Of a stretch of 64,000 nt of DNA, positions 34,489 to 43,664 are shown one piece after another. Both the position numbers and the translations under genes were made by a program. The stretch is from positions 92,302 through 156,301 of the forward strand of contig VBBN01000030.1 in NCBI GenBank assembly GCA_005888735.1, read 5' to 3'. The notes beneath the pieces were generated by a model, which searched no databases, was not told the DNA's origin, and was given only the letters and a program-made list of their open reading frames with translations. Position 1 is the stretch's first letter. Every line of letters starts with the position of its first letter. Source of the DNA: Candidatus Bathyarchaeota archaeon (GTDB taxonomy: Archaea; Thermoproteota; Bathyarchaeia; 40CM-2-53-6).

Positions 34489-35448
34489 CTAGAGCAGGGT
34501 TGGCCGAGGGTTTTCAAGCATCGTTCCCCGAGCTCCAACCATCCGGCAAGCTTCGCACAGTTCAGAAGATGCTGGTTCTCCACAGTTGCTGCATGGGACG
34601 AGCGTCGACGAGGGAACTCCGGGTTCGGCGAGACCCCTAAGCCTTAGCATCGCCCGGTATGATGAGTATAGCACCCCTGGATGAGCGATTTCCAGCTTAT
34701 TGACCGCAGAACGCAGCTCGTTTCTCAAGGCCTCCGTCATGTACGGACAGGAGACTGACTGGAAAACCAAGCCTTCAGAATATCCGTAGAGCGCGATCTC
34801 CCTCTCGGGGACCTCGCACAACGGTTTCACCCGGGTCAGAAACATGCCGCGCGAGTCCCGAAGCACTGGGCTTGACCGCACGAACCGGTCAACATCACCT
34901 TGAAACAGGTTCAACAAGTAAGTCTGCACGACATCATCCAAGTTATGGGCCGTGGCGATTTTTGTCGCTCCAACCTTCCGTGCCGCCAAGTTGATCGCTT
35001 TACGGCGGAAGACACCGCAGTAGGAGCATGCTGTCAACCGTTCACTTCTTTCCCGTAAGAAATCGTCTAGTCCATACCCGAAGATGTCTGCGAACGATAC
35101 TATTTCGTGGGCCACGTCAAGCTTCTTAGTATAATTCTGCGCGAGCTCAACTGCCTCCTCACGGTAACCAGCGATGCCTTCGTCCACTGTAACAGCTGTC
35201 AGCTTCGTACGTGGGAAACGAGAAGCCAGTTTCTTGAGAATCATGAGCATCGTCAAGCTGTCCTTTCCGCCGGAGACTGCCACGGCGATGTGATCGTTCG
35301 GTTCGAACATCTTCCACCGACCAATGGTTCGTTTGACTCTGCGTTCAATGGACGTCTTGAAGCAAGCTTTGCAGAGTGCAACGCCCTCGTATTCTCGCCG
35401 GTAGAATGCTGGATGGTTCCCACAGGTGCCACATATCATGGGATCCAT
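34489..35448 (-). CDS. ncsA: tRNA 2-thiolation protein NcsA/TtuA
   Basis: PP-loop enzyme that thiolates uridine in tRNA. An N-terminal zinc ribbon (CGTCG with CKAC) precedes the ATP motif SGGKDS at 59-64. CSYCG near residue 142 and SCPYM near 223 hold the catalytic or cluster cysteines. A C-terminal zinc ribbon (CSNCG with CEAC) closes the protein. 319 residues is usual. It follows the site-2 protease by 6 nt, on the same strand. Confidence 0.92.
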   Translation of the reverse strand: MDPMICGTCGNHPAFYRREYEGVALCKACFKTSIERRVKRTIGRWKMFEPNDHIAVAVSGGKDSLTMLMILKKLASRFPRTKLTAVTVDEGIAGYREEAVELAQNYTKKLDVAHEIVSFADIFGYGLDDFLRERSERLTACSYCGVFRRKAINLAARKVGATKIATAHNLDDVVQTYLLNLFQGDVDRFVRSSPVLRDSRGMFLTRVKPLCEVPEREIALYGYSEGLVFQSVSCPYMTEALRNELRSAVNKLEIAHPGVLYSSYRAMLRLRGLAEPGVPSSTLVPCSNCGEPASSELCEACRMVGARGTMLENPRPTLL

Positions 35449-35454
35449 ATCCGG

Positions 35455-36633
35455 CTACCTCGGGAACACGGTTCCGAACATAATGTAGGAGAGAACAAGG
35501 TTTCCCCCTAAGAGGCTCAGAGATATGATGCTAGCAAGGGTCCTAGCTTTCCTAGTATCTTTCAGGCCCAGTCTACCAAGGATAGTATCGAAGTAGCGAT
35601 CACCATCAAAGGGGTACATGGGAAGCATGTTCACTATGCCCACCCCGAGCAGGATGATGGCCAGCCATTGGAAGGTGCTGAACAGTTGAAAGGGAAAAGC
35701 CACCGAAAGGAACCCGGCCCTTGGGGCATAATAGTCAAAGGGCTGTATGCCAATCAAGGCACGGCTCGCATTGTCAGACGCCGGCTTAGTCAGTACTGGA
35801 ATTTTTCTCGCATCGTTGAGCCCGATCACTACGGTAGCGTTAGGACGGACTCTGGCAAGATAGTTGGCTAGGTCGCCGACCCGGTTGACAGTAGTATTGT
35901 CAAGCGAAGTGATTACTGACCATGGCTGTATTCCCGCGGTCTGAGCTGGTCCGCCGTCAGAGAGTCTTGTAACGAGGACCCCAGAAGGAGATGCGTTGTA
36001 AAGCGGACTGATTGTTAGGGCAAAGTTCGAGAGGAGCAGGACGACAAGGAGCCAGCTGATCACGTTTGTTGACGAACCTGCCGCGAACACCCTTAGTTTG
36101 GTCTTGGATGCCCGTTTTGCAAGGTCTTCCTCGTCGATTTCGACAAAGCCGCCAGGTAGGAAAACTGCCATGAACACTCCTGAGGACTTGATTGGTACTT
36201 TGTCGAGGACGCTGGCGATGCCATGCGCTGCTTCGTGGGGAATCAACAGAATGGCAATTGAGATAAGAACGTAAGGAAAGACGTCCCAGCCAATGGTCAA
36301 CCCCGGAAGTGGGACGATTAAGAGTGTCGGACCCGCCGAGGGGGCGCGGGTCAGGAGGCCGACTGCGTTTTGGAGGAAGATTGTGATCGCAAAAACGAGC
36401 AGTCCTAGGCCCATCGCCGCTCCGATGTCGAAGTAGACTAACCAGATCCTTCGGAACCTGTTCCCGATTCGTTCCAGCCAGCTGTTGAAGACTACTGTCT
36501 TCAACATGAAGTAGTAGGGTTTGAGGATGATTCCGTGCTTCTCTGCTTTCAGCAAGTATCCAAGGAGGACAAGGACGCCCCATACTGCTAGGTATGCTAG
36601 GATGGGCAGGTATGGGTCTAAGAAGAAACTCAT
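35455..36633 (-). CDS. Site-2-protease-like membrane metalloprotease with PDZ domain (M50)
   Basis: Intramembrane protease. At least six hydrophobic helices are visible, with zinc motif HEAAH at 133-137 in the third or fourth and NMLPMYPFDGDRY, the Asp-containing second motif, near residue 345. Between them a PDZ-like domain reads LSDGGPAQTAGIQPWSVITSLDNTTV. Such proteases release membrane-bound regulators in other organisms; the substrate here is unknown. Confidence 0.9.
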   Translation of the reverse strand: MSFFLDPYLPILAYLAVWGVLVLLGYLLKAEKHGIILKPYYFMLKTVVFNSWLERIGNRFRRIWLVYFDIGAAMGLGLLVFAITIFLQNAVGLLTRAPSAGPTLLIVPLPGLTIGWDVFPYVLISIAILLIPHEAAHGIASVLDKVPIKSSGVFMAVFLPGGFVEIDEEDLAKRASKTKLRVFAAGSSTNVISWLLVVLLLSNFALTISPLYNASPSGVLVTRLSDGGPAQTAGIQPWSVITSLDNTTVNRVGDLANYLARVRPNATVVIGLNDARKIPVLTKPASDNASRALIGIQPFDYYAPRAGFLSVAFPFQLFSTFQWLAIILLGVGIVNMLPMYPFDGDRYFDTILGRLGLKDTRKARTLASIISLSLLGGNLVLSYIMFGTVFPR

Positions 36634-36731
36634 GCGACTCGTTTCCCGATGGGTTTCCGATTCGCCGTTGTTTCGATGAATATTACCTTTTCAACGGTAG
36701 AGATAACGTAGAAACCGCGTCGACGGTAGGT

Positions 36732-37472
36732 TCATCTACCCCTCTGCCGGATTCTCAGCGTTCTTCTTAGAGCGGGGTTTGTCTTCGCCTCCTCGCCCAA
36801 GACTTCTTCGAACGTGACGACCTCTGGAACCTTCAGCTTGAGGAATGTTCCAGTCCGGCCATAACGATCCCTACGCGTGAGGACTCGTACACGTTCCCTT
36901 ACGATTTCAACACTGACTCCTACCTTTCTTGCCACCCCTGGTTCATGCTCGACAACCGGCGATTCGAGGTGACCGTCTATCGTGGGTTCTACGAGTGTAA
37001 GTCTCTTCGTGCATCCTGGCACACGCAAGTTGTTTCGAAGGTCTTGGAGGGTTGCAGCTCCTCCGAACTTGTAAAACTCGGTTTCTAGCTTGCGCAACTG
37101 GAGTAATGGGATTGTAACTACTACTCGTTGCTCAGGGTCGAGGTACAGGTGCGCCTTAGGGGAGTGTGCCGGAGTGGCTTGAGAAATTTCTCTCGTGACG
37201 ACGGTAAATCCTGAGCTCTCAAGGTTTGTCTCCACCAGCTGGGTAGCGGTTTCGGTGGGAATGACTATGTCGATGTCGCTCTCTTCATCAACATCGCCTC
37301 TTGCAACGCTTCCGTGAATAATGCTCGATTCTCTCCATGTTCCTAGCGCTTCAAAAACTGTGATGGCTCTGTCTCGAAACCCTTTCAGTAGTGACCACTG
37401 CGCTTGGTCATAGACGACTTTGTGCGATTCTTGGGTTCGGGCGGGTTTAGCAGCTGAGCCTCGTCGTTTCAA
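36732..37472 (-). CDS. Archaeal nucleotidyltransferase-domain protein
   Basis: 246 residues. A polymerase-beta-type active site IHGSVARGDVDEESDIDIVI, with the GS and two catalytic Asp residues, lies about 53-72. The rest is conserved in archaea (COG1665-like, recalled) and has no known substrate. It overlaps the cofE stop by 4 bp, so the two are translationally coupled. ATG start at 37472. Confidence 0.8.
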   Translation of the reverse strand: MKRRGSAAKPARTQESHKVVYDQAQWSLLKGFRDRAITVFEALGTWRESSIIHGSVARGDVDEESDIDIVIPTETATQLVETNLESSGFTVVTREISQATPAHSPKAHLYLDPEQRVVVTIPLLQLRKLETEFYKFGGAATLQDLRNNLRVPGCTKRLTLVEPTIDGHLESPVVEHEPGVARKVGVSVEIVRERVRVLTRRDRYGRTGTFLKLKVPEVVTFEEVLGEEAKTNPALRRTLRIRQRGR

Positions 37473-38242
37473 AGTGTCCCCTTAAAGAGGTCCTGTCCGA
37501 CGGCAACAACGAGCTCCGAGCTTCGAGCTCGTTCCTTGAACTCGACTCGTCCAACTCCTCTGATAATCGCTACAGGCGTGGCCTCAGTCCCCTGACCCAT
37601 TACAAGCTCCGCCGCCGCAGCCAGTTCGTCTGCTACAGCCACATTCTTGAACCGGAGCTGGTATCCGAACAGGTCATGCTTTCCTCTGTAATCTGCCATT
37701 GGATCTAATCCTGCAAGCCCGATAGTCTCTTCCACTTGGCCCAACCTAAAGGGTCGGCTATGAGTGTCAGTGATTAAGAGACCTACCTGACGGTTGGTCA
37801 GTCGCTGGATTCGTGCCCTGATTTTTCGCGCTGACATGTCCGGGTCGACTGGAAGAAGGGCGTACATTCTCTCCCCCTCAACATTGGATTTGTCAACCCC
37901 TCCGTTCAAGCACGTAAAACCTTGTTTGGTTGTCACTATGAGTACTTGTTTTGAAGCCTTGGCCACCTTCTTCGCATCTCGGAGAACAAGCTCGACGAAC
38001 CCCGCTTTCCTCCTAACTCTCCTGGCAAGGTCAAGCGCTCTCTTTGAAGCTCTGACCTTGGAAACGTCGACCACTCGACCCTCAGACTTTGAAACCACTT
38101 TCTGTCCTATGACAATGATGTCTCCGTTCTTGATACTCAACCCTTTCATTCGGACTTGTTTCACAATCATACCTGCAAGGTCGTCACCGGGGTTGATCAG
38201 CGGTAGGCCTGTCAAGGGGAAAATTTCGACTCGTGATGGCAT
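37469..38242 (-). CDS. cofE: Coenzyme F420-0:L-glutamate ligase
   Basis: Adds glutamate to F420-0. MPSRVEIFPLTGLPLI at the start, IVIGQKVVSKSEGR, GFVELVLRD, CLNGGVDKSNVEGE and TDTHSRPFRLGQVEETIG are the family signatures. I chose ATG 38242, giving the standard N-terminus; an in-frame TTG at 38260 adds six residues. It indicates that this archaeon makes F420, though the other cof genes lie elsewhere. Confidence 0.93.
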   Translation of the reverse strand: MPSRVEIFPLTGLPLINPGDDLAGMIVKQVRMKGLSIKNGDIIVIGQKVVSKSEGRVVDVSKVRASKRALDLARRVRRKAGFVELVLRDAKKVAKASKQVLIVTTKQGFTCLNGGVDKSNVEGERMYALLPVDPDMSARKIRARIQRLTNRQVGLLITDTHSRPFRLGQVEETIGLAGLDPMADYRGKHDLFGYQLRFKNVAVADELAAAAELVMGQGTEATPVAIIRGVGRVEFKERARSSELVVAVGQDLFKGTL

Positions 38243-38329
38243 TGTGACTTGCCCCTGCAATCGACTTCGGCTATTGAGCCTAACGATTCTAGGCTGTTCC
38301 GATGAACGGTGGTCGTCACGGAAAGTAGG

Positions 38330-38339
38330 TTTATATTTT
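38330..38339 (+). promoter_or_regulatory. TATA box of the TRAM gene
   Basis: TTTATATTTT, the strongest TATA-like element in the window. It predicts a transcript start near 38360, leaving a leader of about 110 nt before the ATG at 38470, whereas many genes here look leaderless. Confidence 0.6.
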
Positions 38340-38469
38340 GCAGGTCCTCAACGTTTCCTGCCGAAGGTTGACTTGCCGGAGAACGTCCGGTAGCCGTTGA
38401 CGAGACGACTGCTGCTTTCTCCCGAGGAAACCGGAACGAACGAGAAGAACGTATGAACGGAGGTGGAAG

Positions 38470-38709
38470 ATGCAGATGAGTTATGAGAGGAGAGGCTATG
38501 GTGGAGGAGGTAACCGATTCGGTCCGAAACCTGTCGAGGAAGGCAAAGAATACGACGTTGACATCAAGGAGATCAGCAGACGCGGAGAAGGAATAGCTCG
38601 TGTTGAAGGCCTAGTGGTCTTCATTCCGAACACAAAGCCAGGAGACCACGTAAAGATCAAGATTACCCGAGTTGCCCCACGATTCGCCTCAGGCGAGGTC
38701 GTGCAGTAA
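38470..38709 (+). CDS. TRAM-domain RNA-binding protein
   Basis: 79 residues. A Gly/Arg/Tyr-rich start (YERRGYGGGGNRFG) is followed by one TRAM domain: EGKEYDVDIKEISRRGEGIARVEGLVVFIPN and the GDHVKIKITRV end. Single-TRAM proteins act as archaeal RNA chaperones in a cold-shock-like role (known for methanogens). A GGAGGTGG Shine-Dalgarno site 4-11 nt upstream supports ATG 38470. It is followed by a hairpin and T-run terminator. Confidence 0.9.
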   Translation: MQMSYERRGYGGGGNRFGPKPVEEGKEYDVDIKEISRRGEGIARVEGLVVFIPNTKPGDHVKIKITRVAPRFASGEVVQ

Positions 38710-38717
38710 CCGGTAAT

Positions 38718-38751
38718 GGGAGAGCTCAAGTTCTCCCCGTCCTCATTTTTT
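38718..38751 (+). terminator. Hairpin and T-run terminator after the TRAM gene
   Basis: GGGAGA and TCTCCC form a stem around an 8-nt loop (38718-38736), followed closely by CGTCCTCATTTTTT. It looks like an intrinsic terminator 9 nt after the stop codon and separates this gene from the convergent cupin gene. Confidence 0.6.
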
Positions 38752-38777
38752 GACTTCACTTGTTGTCTGAAACAGAA

Positions 38778-39104
38778 TCAAAGGTCGGGGTTTCCGACAA
38801 AAATGGCAAGGTAGCGAACCGGTTCTGAGCCCTCCTTTATCGAACTATGAACTGTACCCGGAGGGATGACAAGCATCGTCCCTGGGCGGATGCTAACTTC
38901 TCTATCCCCCACTCTAGCAACGCCTTTACCTTCAATGTAGTAGATAGTCTCCTCGACGTAGTGCGTGTGAGGAGCAACGATACCGTTTAGCTCCACGTAT
39001 CTCACGGAGAGCTCGTGGCCAGGCTCGGCTCGCGAGAGATACCAACGCTTGAAGTCGCCCACTCTCTCTGGGACGATGTCATTCAAACGCTTCACGATCA
39101 ACAA
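38778..39104 (-). CDS. Small cupin-domain protein
   Basis: 108-residue single cupin. Motif 1 is APHTHYVEETIYYIEGKG, with two His and Glu for metal binding, and motif 2 is PGTMLVIPPGTVHSS with the last His. Such proteins bind metals and may be sugar isomerases, dioxygenases or sensors; no neighbour suggests a role. Confidence 0.85.
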   Translation of the reverse strand: MLIVKRLNDIVPERVGDFKRWYLSRAEPGHELSVRYVELNGIVAPHTHYVEETIYYIEGKGVARVGDREVSIRPGTMLVIPPGTVHSSIKEGSEPVRYLAIFVGNPDL

Positions 39105-39226
39105 TCCTCTACGAAAGGCCCAAAAGTTCCCAGTTTAAGGTTTGCAAAATGCCTCACCGCAGAGACTTGTAGAGCACTTGCATCTAAGCAGTAGCAAACG
39201 CTAAAGCCCCAGACCCTCCATTGGGC

Positions 39227-39844
39227 ATGAAGCCCCGTATGAAATTGGAGAGGCCAACCAAACTCGGCTATCTCGAACTCCGGGCCCTCATGGAACGGCG
39301 CCCGTTTTCGATACTGTCTTGGTCGTCCGGACTGCTCGCGCTTACCTTCGTCCTTTACTATGGGTTGACCGCCACAACTAACCCTCAACTGGGCTTTCAG
39401 TTTGTCCAGTCCGAGTGGCCGCCCCCTGGACTTTCCCCGTATTTCTATGCAAAACCCATAACATGGTTCGCCTACTTCAGCTTCCTGTATTGGACGTTCG
39501 GATTGGAAGCAAAGAGGGCCAGGTTTCTTACCCTCTCACCCGAGGTCCGAAGGTTCCTTTTCATCGGCACTGCAGTCGTCGCTTTCGGTGCGTTCTATGA
39601 GATCTTCTTCAACTTTGCAATCTGGTCAGCCCTTATCGCGGTCACGAGTGCCAACTGCACTCCTCTGCCTTGCAACCCTGATGTTCTCGCCAATCCGTAC
39701 CCAAACACAAGGACGACGCTTAACTTAGTTTTCGCAACAAAGGTGGTAATCACTGTTTTCGCTCTCTCAATCTATTCCCTTTGGTTCCTTAACAGAGTGG
39801 AGAAGGACCTAGACAGGAAGGAAGCCGCGTCCCGCTCACGGTAA
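39227..39844 (+). CDS. Four-helix integral membrane protein, unknown
   Basis: About 205 residues with four predicted transmembrane segments: SWSSGLLALTFVLYYGL, TWFAYFSFLYWTFGL, FLFIGTAVVAFGAFYEIFF and VFATKVVITVFALSIYSLWFL. A loop between the third and fourth holds Cys residues (ANCTPLPCNP). Basic residues at both ends suggest a cytoplasmic N- and C-terminus. ATG 39227 is preferred over TTG 39221. No family recognised. Confidence 0.7.
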   Translation: MKPRMKLERPTKLGYLELRALMERRPFSILSWSSGLLALTFVLYYGLTATTNPQLGFQFVQSEWPPPGLSPYFYAKPITWFAYFSFLYWTFGLEAKRARFLTLSPEVRRFLFIGTAVVAFGAFYEIFFNFAIWSALIAVTSANCTPLPCNPDVLANPYPNTRTTLNLVFATKVVITVFALSIYSLWFLNRVEKDLDRKEAASRSR

Positions 39845-39894
39845 GAGAATGATTAAACGGGAGCCTGGAAAATTCCTGGCCGCTGTCTACCTGG

Positions 39895-41067
39895 GTGTTG
39901 CTCTTGGAGTCTTGTGATGTTACTGTAATCGGAGCTGGGCCAGCGGGGGTTATGGCAGCGTGGAAGGCAGCATCTTCTGGAGCTAGCACAATTCTCCTTG
40001 AGCGAGAGACTGACCCTGGTCGCAAAGTGTGCGCGGAGGGAGTATTGGGAGGGGTTCTATCGGACGCGGAAATCGAGCCCTCATCTGAGTTTGTCGCCAA
40101 CAAGATTTCGGGTGCCGTCCTATACGCCCCGAATGAGAAGAAGCGAGTAAACGTTGCTGGAGAGGGGCTCATTCTCGACAAGCCCTCATTCCTAGGTGTA
40201 CTGGCCAAGAGAGCGAGCGGTTGTGGGGCTGCTGTCCGGTACGGAAACCTGATCGAGGAAATCGGCCGAGACGACGGTCATGTCATACTCAAAGGTCGAA
40301 AAAGCGGAGAAACCTTCACCCTTAGAACCAAAGTCGTAATTGGATGCGACGGCGTCGGTTCGCTGTTAGCCCGGAGGTTCTTCGCGAGAAACAAATATGT
40401 CGCCATCACCGCCCTACAATACTACATGACGGACTGCACTATAGAGGATGAAACGAAGCTCGAAATTTACGTGGGACATGAGAAAGCACCGTCAGGGTAC
40501 ATTTGGGTTTTCCCGAAGGGCGACGGAGACGCAAACGTGGGAATCGGCCTAAAAGGCGGAAACGCGAGACAACTCCTTGACCGTTTCATCGCGCAACACC
40601 CCAAGGCCTTCTCTAAAGCAAAAATCGGGAAGACGCTCGCAGCCCCCGTTCCTGTCGGAGGGGAAGTTGCTGAATTCGTTATCGATAATATGATGCTTTG
40701 CGGAGACGCGGCTGGGCAAGTCATCCCTCTGACGGGAGCTGGGATCCACACCAGTCTTGTCGCGGGAAAAGTCGCGGGAGAGGTCGCTGGAGAATCGGTG
40801 CAAGTCGGAGACGCGTCAGCTTCACAGCTCTATAGATACGTAGAACGGTTTGACCGACTCTTTGGGGAGAGAATCGAAAACAGTCTCAAGGCACTGGAGT
40901 CCTTCGAACGTTTCTCAGACCATGACCTTAACATCATAACAGAACTTCTTGAAGGCCAAGACCTCATGGACATGGCCAACGGCCTAAAGCCCAACAGAGC
41001 CGTTGGGCTTCTAGTTAGGCATCCTATCTTAGCGATGAAGGTGGCATATCAGCTTCTAACCAGTTAG
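39895..41067 (+). CDS. Geranylgeranyl reductase family FAD-dependent oxidoreductase
   Basis: Saturates the isoprenoid chains of archaeal lipids. The FAD-binding GAGPAGVMAA motif near residue 13, the RKVCAEGV segment, GYIWVFPKGDGDANVGIG and the second flavin motif LCGDAAGQVIPLTGAGIH are clear. 390 residues is usual. It is the first gene of a tight plus-strand run with GGGP synthase and G1P dehydrogenase, confirming a lipid role. Confidence 0.93.
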   Translation: MLLLESCDVTVIGAGPAGVMAAWKAASSGASTILLERETDPGRKVCAEGVLGGVLSDAEIEPSSEFVANKISGAVLYAPNEKKRVNVAGEGLILDKPSFLGVLAKRASGCGAAVRYGNLIEEIGRDDGHVILKGRKSGETFTLRTKVVIGCDGVGSLLARRFFARNKYVAITALQYYMTDCTIEDETKLEIYVGHEKAPSGYIWVFPKGDGDANVGIGLKGGNARQLLDRFIAQHPKAFSKAKIGKTLAAPVPVGGEVAEFVIDNMMLCGDAAGQVIPLTGAGIHTSLVAGKVAGEVAGESVQVGDASASQLYRYVERFDRLFGERIENSLKALESFERFSDHDLNIITELLEGQDLMDMANGLKPNRAVGLLVRHPILAMKVAYQLLTS

Positions 41068-41069
41068 AG

Positions 41070-41819
41070 TTGGCGAAAACGGGACCCACGGAAAAGACCC
41101 TCCTGAGATCCATACAGCGAAACGGCTGCATTCACCTTGCCCTCATAGATCCTGAGAAGCCACTCGAGTCACTCCCGGAGACAGTCGGGGAGCTGCAGAA
41201 GTTTGGAACAACTGCAATCATGGTAGGCGGCTCCACTGTGACCTCTTCAAGCGAGATCGACGCCACCGTCAAGACGATAAAGGCAAACTCTTCACTCCCA
41301 GTGATACTATTCCCGAATGGTCTACAAGGAATTAGCCGCTTTGCTGACGCCATCTTTTTTATGTCAATGCTCAACTCCTCGAAGCCCCAGTACATTACCG
41401 GCACCCAGGCCATGGGTGCCCCCATAGTGAAACGGTTCAGTCTCGAAGCAATTCCCCTCGGGTACATATTGGTCGGAGAAACCAACACGGCTGTGAGCAA
41501 AATTAGTGGGGCGGAAAAGGTACCTTACTCGAGACCGGATTTGGCCCAGGCCTACGCCCTTGCGGCGCAATACCTCGGGATGCGATGGGTCTACCTGGAG
41601 GCCGGGAGTGGCGCCGAGACACCCGTAACTGCGGAAATGGTTAGGAAAGTAGTATCGTCGGTCGAAATCCCAGTAATCGTCGGAGGTGGAATCAGAGAGC
41701 CCAAGCAGGCCGAAGAACTCGCCAAATCCGGGGCGAAAGCACTGGTCACCGGGACAGTTCTCGAAATAGAGGGGACGAGTCAGGTGAGTAGGATCATTGC
41801 TGCTCTAGGCCGGGAGTAG
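41070..41819 (+). CDS. Geranylgeranylglyceryl phosphate synthase
   Basis: Prenyltransferase that makes the first ether bond of archaeal lipids from G1P and GGPP. HLALIDPEKPL, MVGGSTVTS, PVILFPNG, PLGYILVGE, VYLEAGSGA and PVIVGGGIR are the TIM-barrel phosphate- and substrate-binding motifs. TTG start 2 nt after the reductase stop. The DUF2070 gene follows after 3 nt. Confidence 0.94.
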   Translation: MAKTGPTEKTLLRSIQRNGCIHLALIDPEKPLESLPETVGELQKFGTTAIMVGGSTVTSSSEIDATVKTIKANSSLPVILFPNGLQGISRFADAIFFMSMLNSSKPQYITGTQAMGAPIVKRFSLEAIPLGYILVGETNTAVSKISGAEKVPYSRPDLAQAYALAAQYLGMRWVYLEAGSGAETPVTAEMVRKVVSSVEIPVIVGGGIREPKQAEELAKSGAKALVTGTVLEIEGTSQVSRIIAALGRE

Positions 41820-41822
41820 CCA

Positions 41823-43658
41823 ATGGTCGAAGGCTACCGGCCGGGGGGAGGGATAGCAGGAACTGTTCACGCTTTCAACTTCATCCGAAGAATAAGTTTC
41901 CCAACAACCGCACAGTTAGTGTCCATGTTTTGTACCGAGGTATTTCTCCCTGCGGCCCTCGCTCTACCTCTCTCAGGGCTTGAACTTGCCACATCATTCA
42001 TCATTCCGGCCACAGTAATTATTCTCCCGTCACTAGTTGGCGAATTGCTAAACGCGAAGGTTTTCCTGCGAAGTGACGCGGTCCTCGATTTTCGACGACT
42101 GATGGGAGTCGAGCTGCTCTGTTGGGCGCCACTTCTCGTTTTGTTGCCGCTGGCCTCTGCGGCCACGTCGATTTTCAAATCTAGCGTGCTCTGGACCGAC
42201 GGCCTTCTGATGACCGTCACAATTTCCTTGCCCGTCAGATTTCTCACAATGTTTTCAATGCCGATTGCAGCTCAATGGAAGAGATTCACCGCAGCCACGC
42301 TCGTCCCAGCTCTGTCAATTCTCGCATATTTCTACGGGTTGTCCTTTCATCATATTCTGACAAGTTCAGCACTGTCTCAAACGAGCGTCCTATTCCTGTC
42401 AAGCGTTGCACTGTCAACGGTGGGCGTAATAGGAATACTTAGGGGGGTTGACAAGTCCGGCTCGCACCGAATCGGTGATGCTCCCCTGGCCCTCTTCCGC
42501 GCGTTTCTAGAGCATTGGCTGGAAGGTGAGAGTAAACCCCTAGAGTCTCGCCTCGCCCTAATCGGATCTCAGGCTAATGTTGAGACCTCTATTCTGGCGT
42601 TCGAGGGGAATCAAACTCAAAGCAGAGGGTGTATTGTCCTCTCCAGGTTCCACCCCGGCCCCTACAGAAACCTAGGCAGCGGAGGCCTCCCATCTAGGCT
42701 GAAGGCCGCCATTGCATCCTACAATGGCGCTATCGCCTTAATCCCCCACAGCATCTCAAATCACGAGCACAACATCATTGCTCAGGAAGATATCGCTCAA
42801 CTCATAGAAGGAACTGAGAAAGCGTACCCGACTGCAGTTGATGTCACAACAGCATCCCGCATGGTTCGGGAGAGGGTCGGTGATGGGCAAGCCAGTGCCC
42901 AGTGTTTTGGGAAGACGGCTTTGATCACGTTGACACTTGCTCCAAGAAGCATGGAAGACCTCCCACTCGAAGTAGCTCAATCCGTTGAAGCTACTGCACT
43001 TGGGAAGGGAGCGAAAACTCTTGTCATCGACGCCCACAATTCACTTGCTGGACCGACGAAAATTTCCCAAGAACAGGCAGCAGTTCTAACAGAGGTAGCC
43101 ACAAAGGACTTAGGAGTATGTATGAGCCTCCCACAGGAGACCTTCAAGATGGGAGTTGCTAGCGATCCTCTCAGGGAGTTCTCGCTCGAAGATGGGATAG
43201 GACCGGGAGGCCTTTCCATTCTAATACTCCAAGTGGGTGATCAACTAGCCGCTTATGTGACAGTCGACGGCAACAATATGCAAACCGGGTTCAGGGAGAA
43301 GGTTCTGAATGCACTCAAAGCACTTGGGATTGATGACGGTGAGGTCATGACAACAGACACCCACCTGGTCACGGGGCTCGTAAGGTCGCCGCTCGGGTAT
43401 CATCCTGTTGGCGAACAGATGCGGCAGGAGTTGTTTGTCGAGAGGTTAGTGGCCACGGCGAGAAGAGCAATCAATGAAATGGAGCCAGCTTCAGTGGGAT
43501 ATTCCAGTTTCAGCCTGAACCTTCGAATTTTGGGTTCAGAAACGTTCCAATCAATTACCTCGTTCGTCGGAGGCACGGCCCGAAGAATTGGCCGGTCATT
43601 CCTCTGGCTTGAAATAGTGGTGTTCCTAGCCGGCCTCGTCATCCTAGGCTTTCTGTGA
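41823..43658 (+). CDS. DUF2070 family membrane protein
   Basis: 611 residues. The N-terminal 200 hold about six transmembrane helices, followed by a soluble domain with VLSRFHPGPYRNLGSGGLPSRL, VIDAHNS and GDDG-like metal-site patterns (TTDTHLVTG). A final C-terminal helix ends in WLEIVVFLAGLVILGFL. This archaeal family has no proven function. Its fixed place between GGGP synthase and G1P dehydrogenase suggests a link to lipid synthesis (inference). Confidence 0.88.
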   Translation: MVEGYRPGGGIAGTVHAFNFIRRISFPTTAQLVSMFCTEVFLPAALALPLSGLELATSFIIPATVIILPSLVGELLNAKVFLRSDAVLDFRRLMGVELLCWAPLLVLLPLASAATSIFKSSVLWTDGLLMTVTISLPVRFLTMFSMPIAAQWKRFTAATLVPALSILAYFYGLSFHHILTSSALSQTSVLFLSSVALSTVGVIGILRGVDKSGSHRIGDAPLALFRAFLEHWLEGESKPLESRLALIGSQANVETSILAFEGNQTQSRGCIVLSRFHPGPYRNLGSGGLPSRLKAAIASYNGAIALIPHSISNHEHNIIAQEDIAQLIEGTEKAYPTAVDVTTASRMVRERVGDGQASAQCFGKTALITLTLAPRSMEDLPLEVAQSVEATALGKGAKTLVIDAHNSLAGPTKISQEQAAVLTEVATKDLGVCMSLPQETFKMGVASDPLREFSLEDGIGPGGLSILILQVGDQLAAYVTVDGNNMQTGFREKVLNALKALGIDDGEVMTTDTHLVTGLVRSPLGYHPVGEQMRQELFVERLVATARRAINEMEPASVGYSSFSLNLRILGSETFQSITSFVGGTARRIGRSFLWLEIVVFLAGLVILGFL

Positions 43659-43664
43659 ACACTC

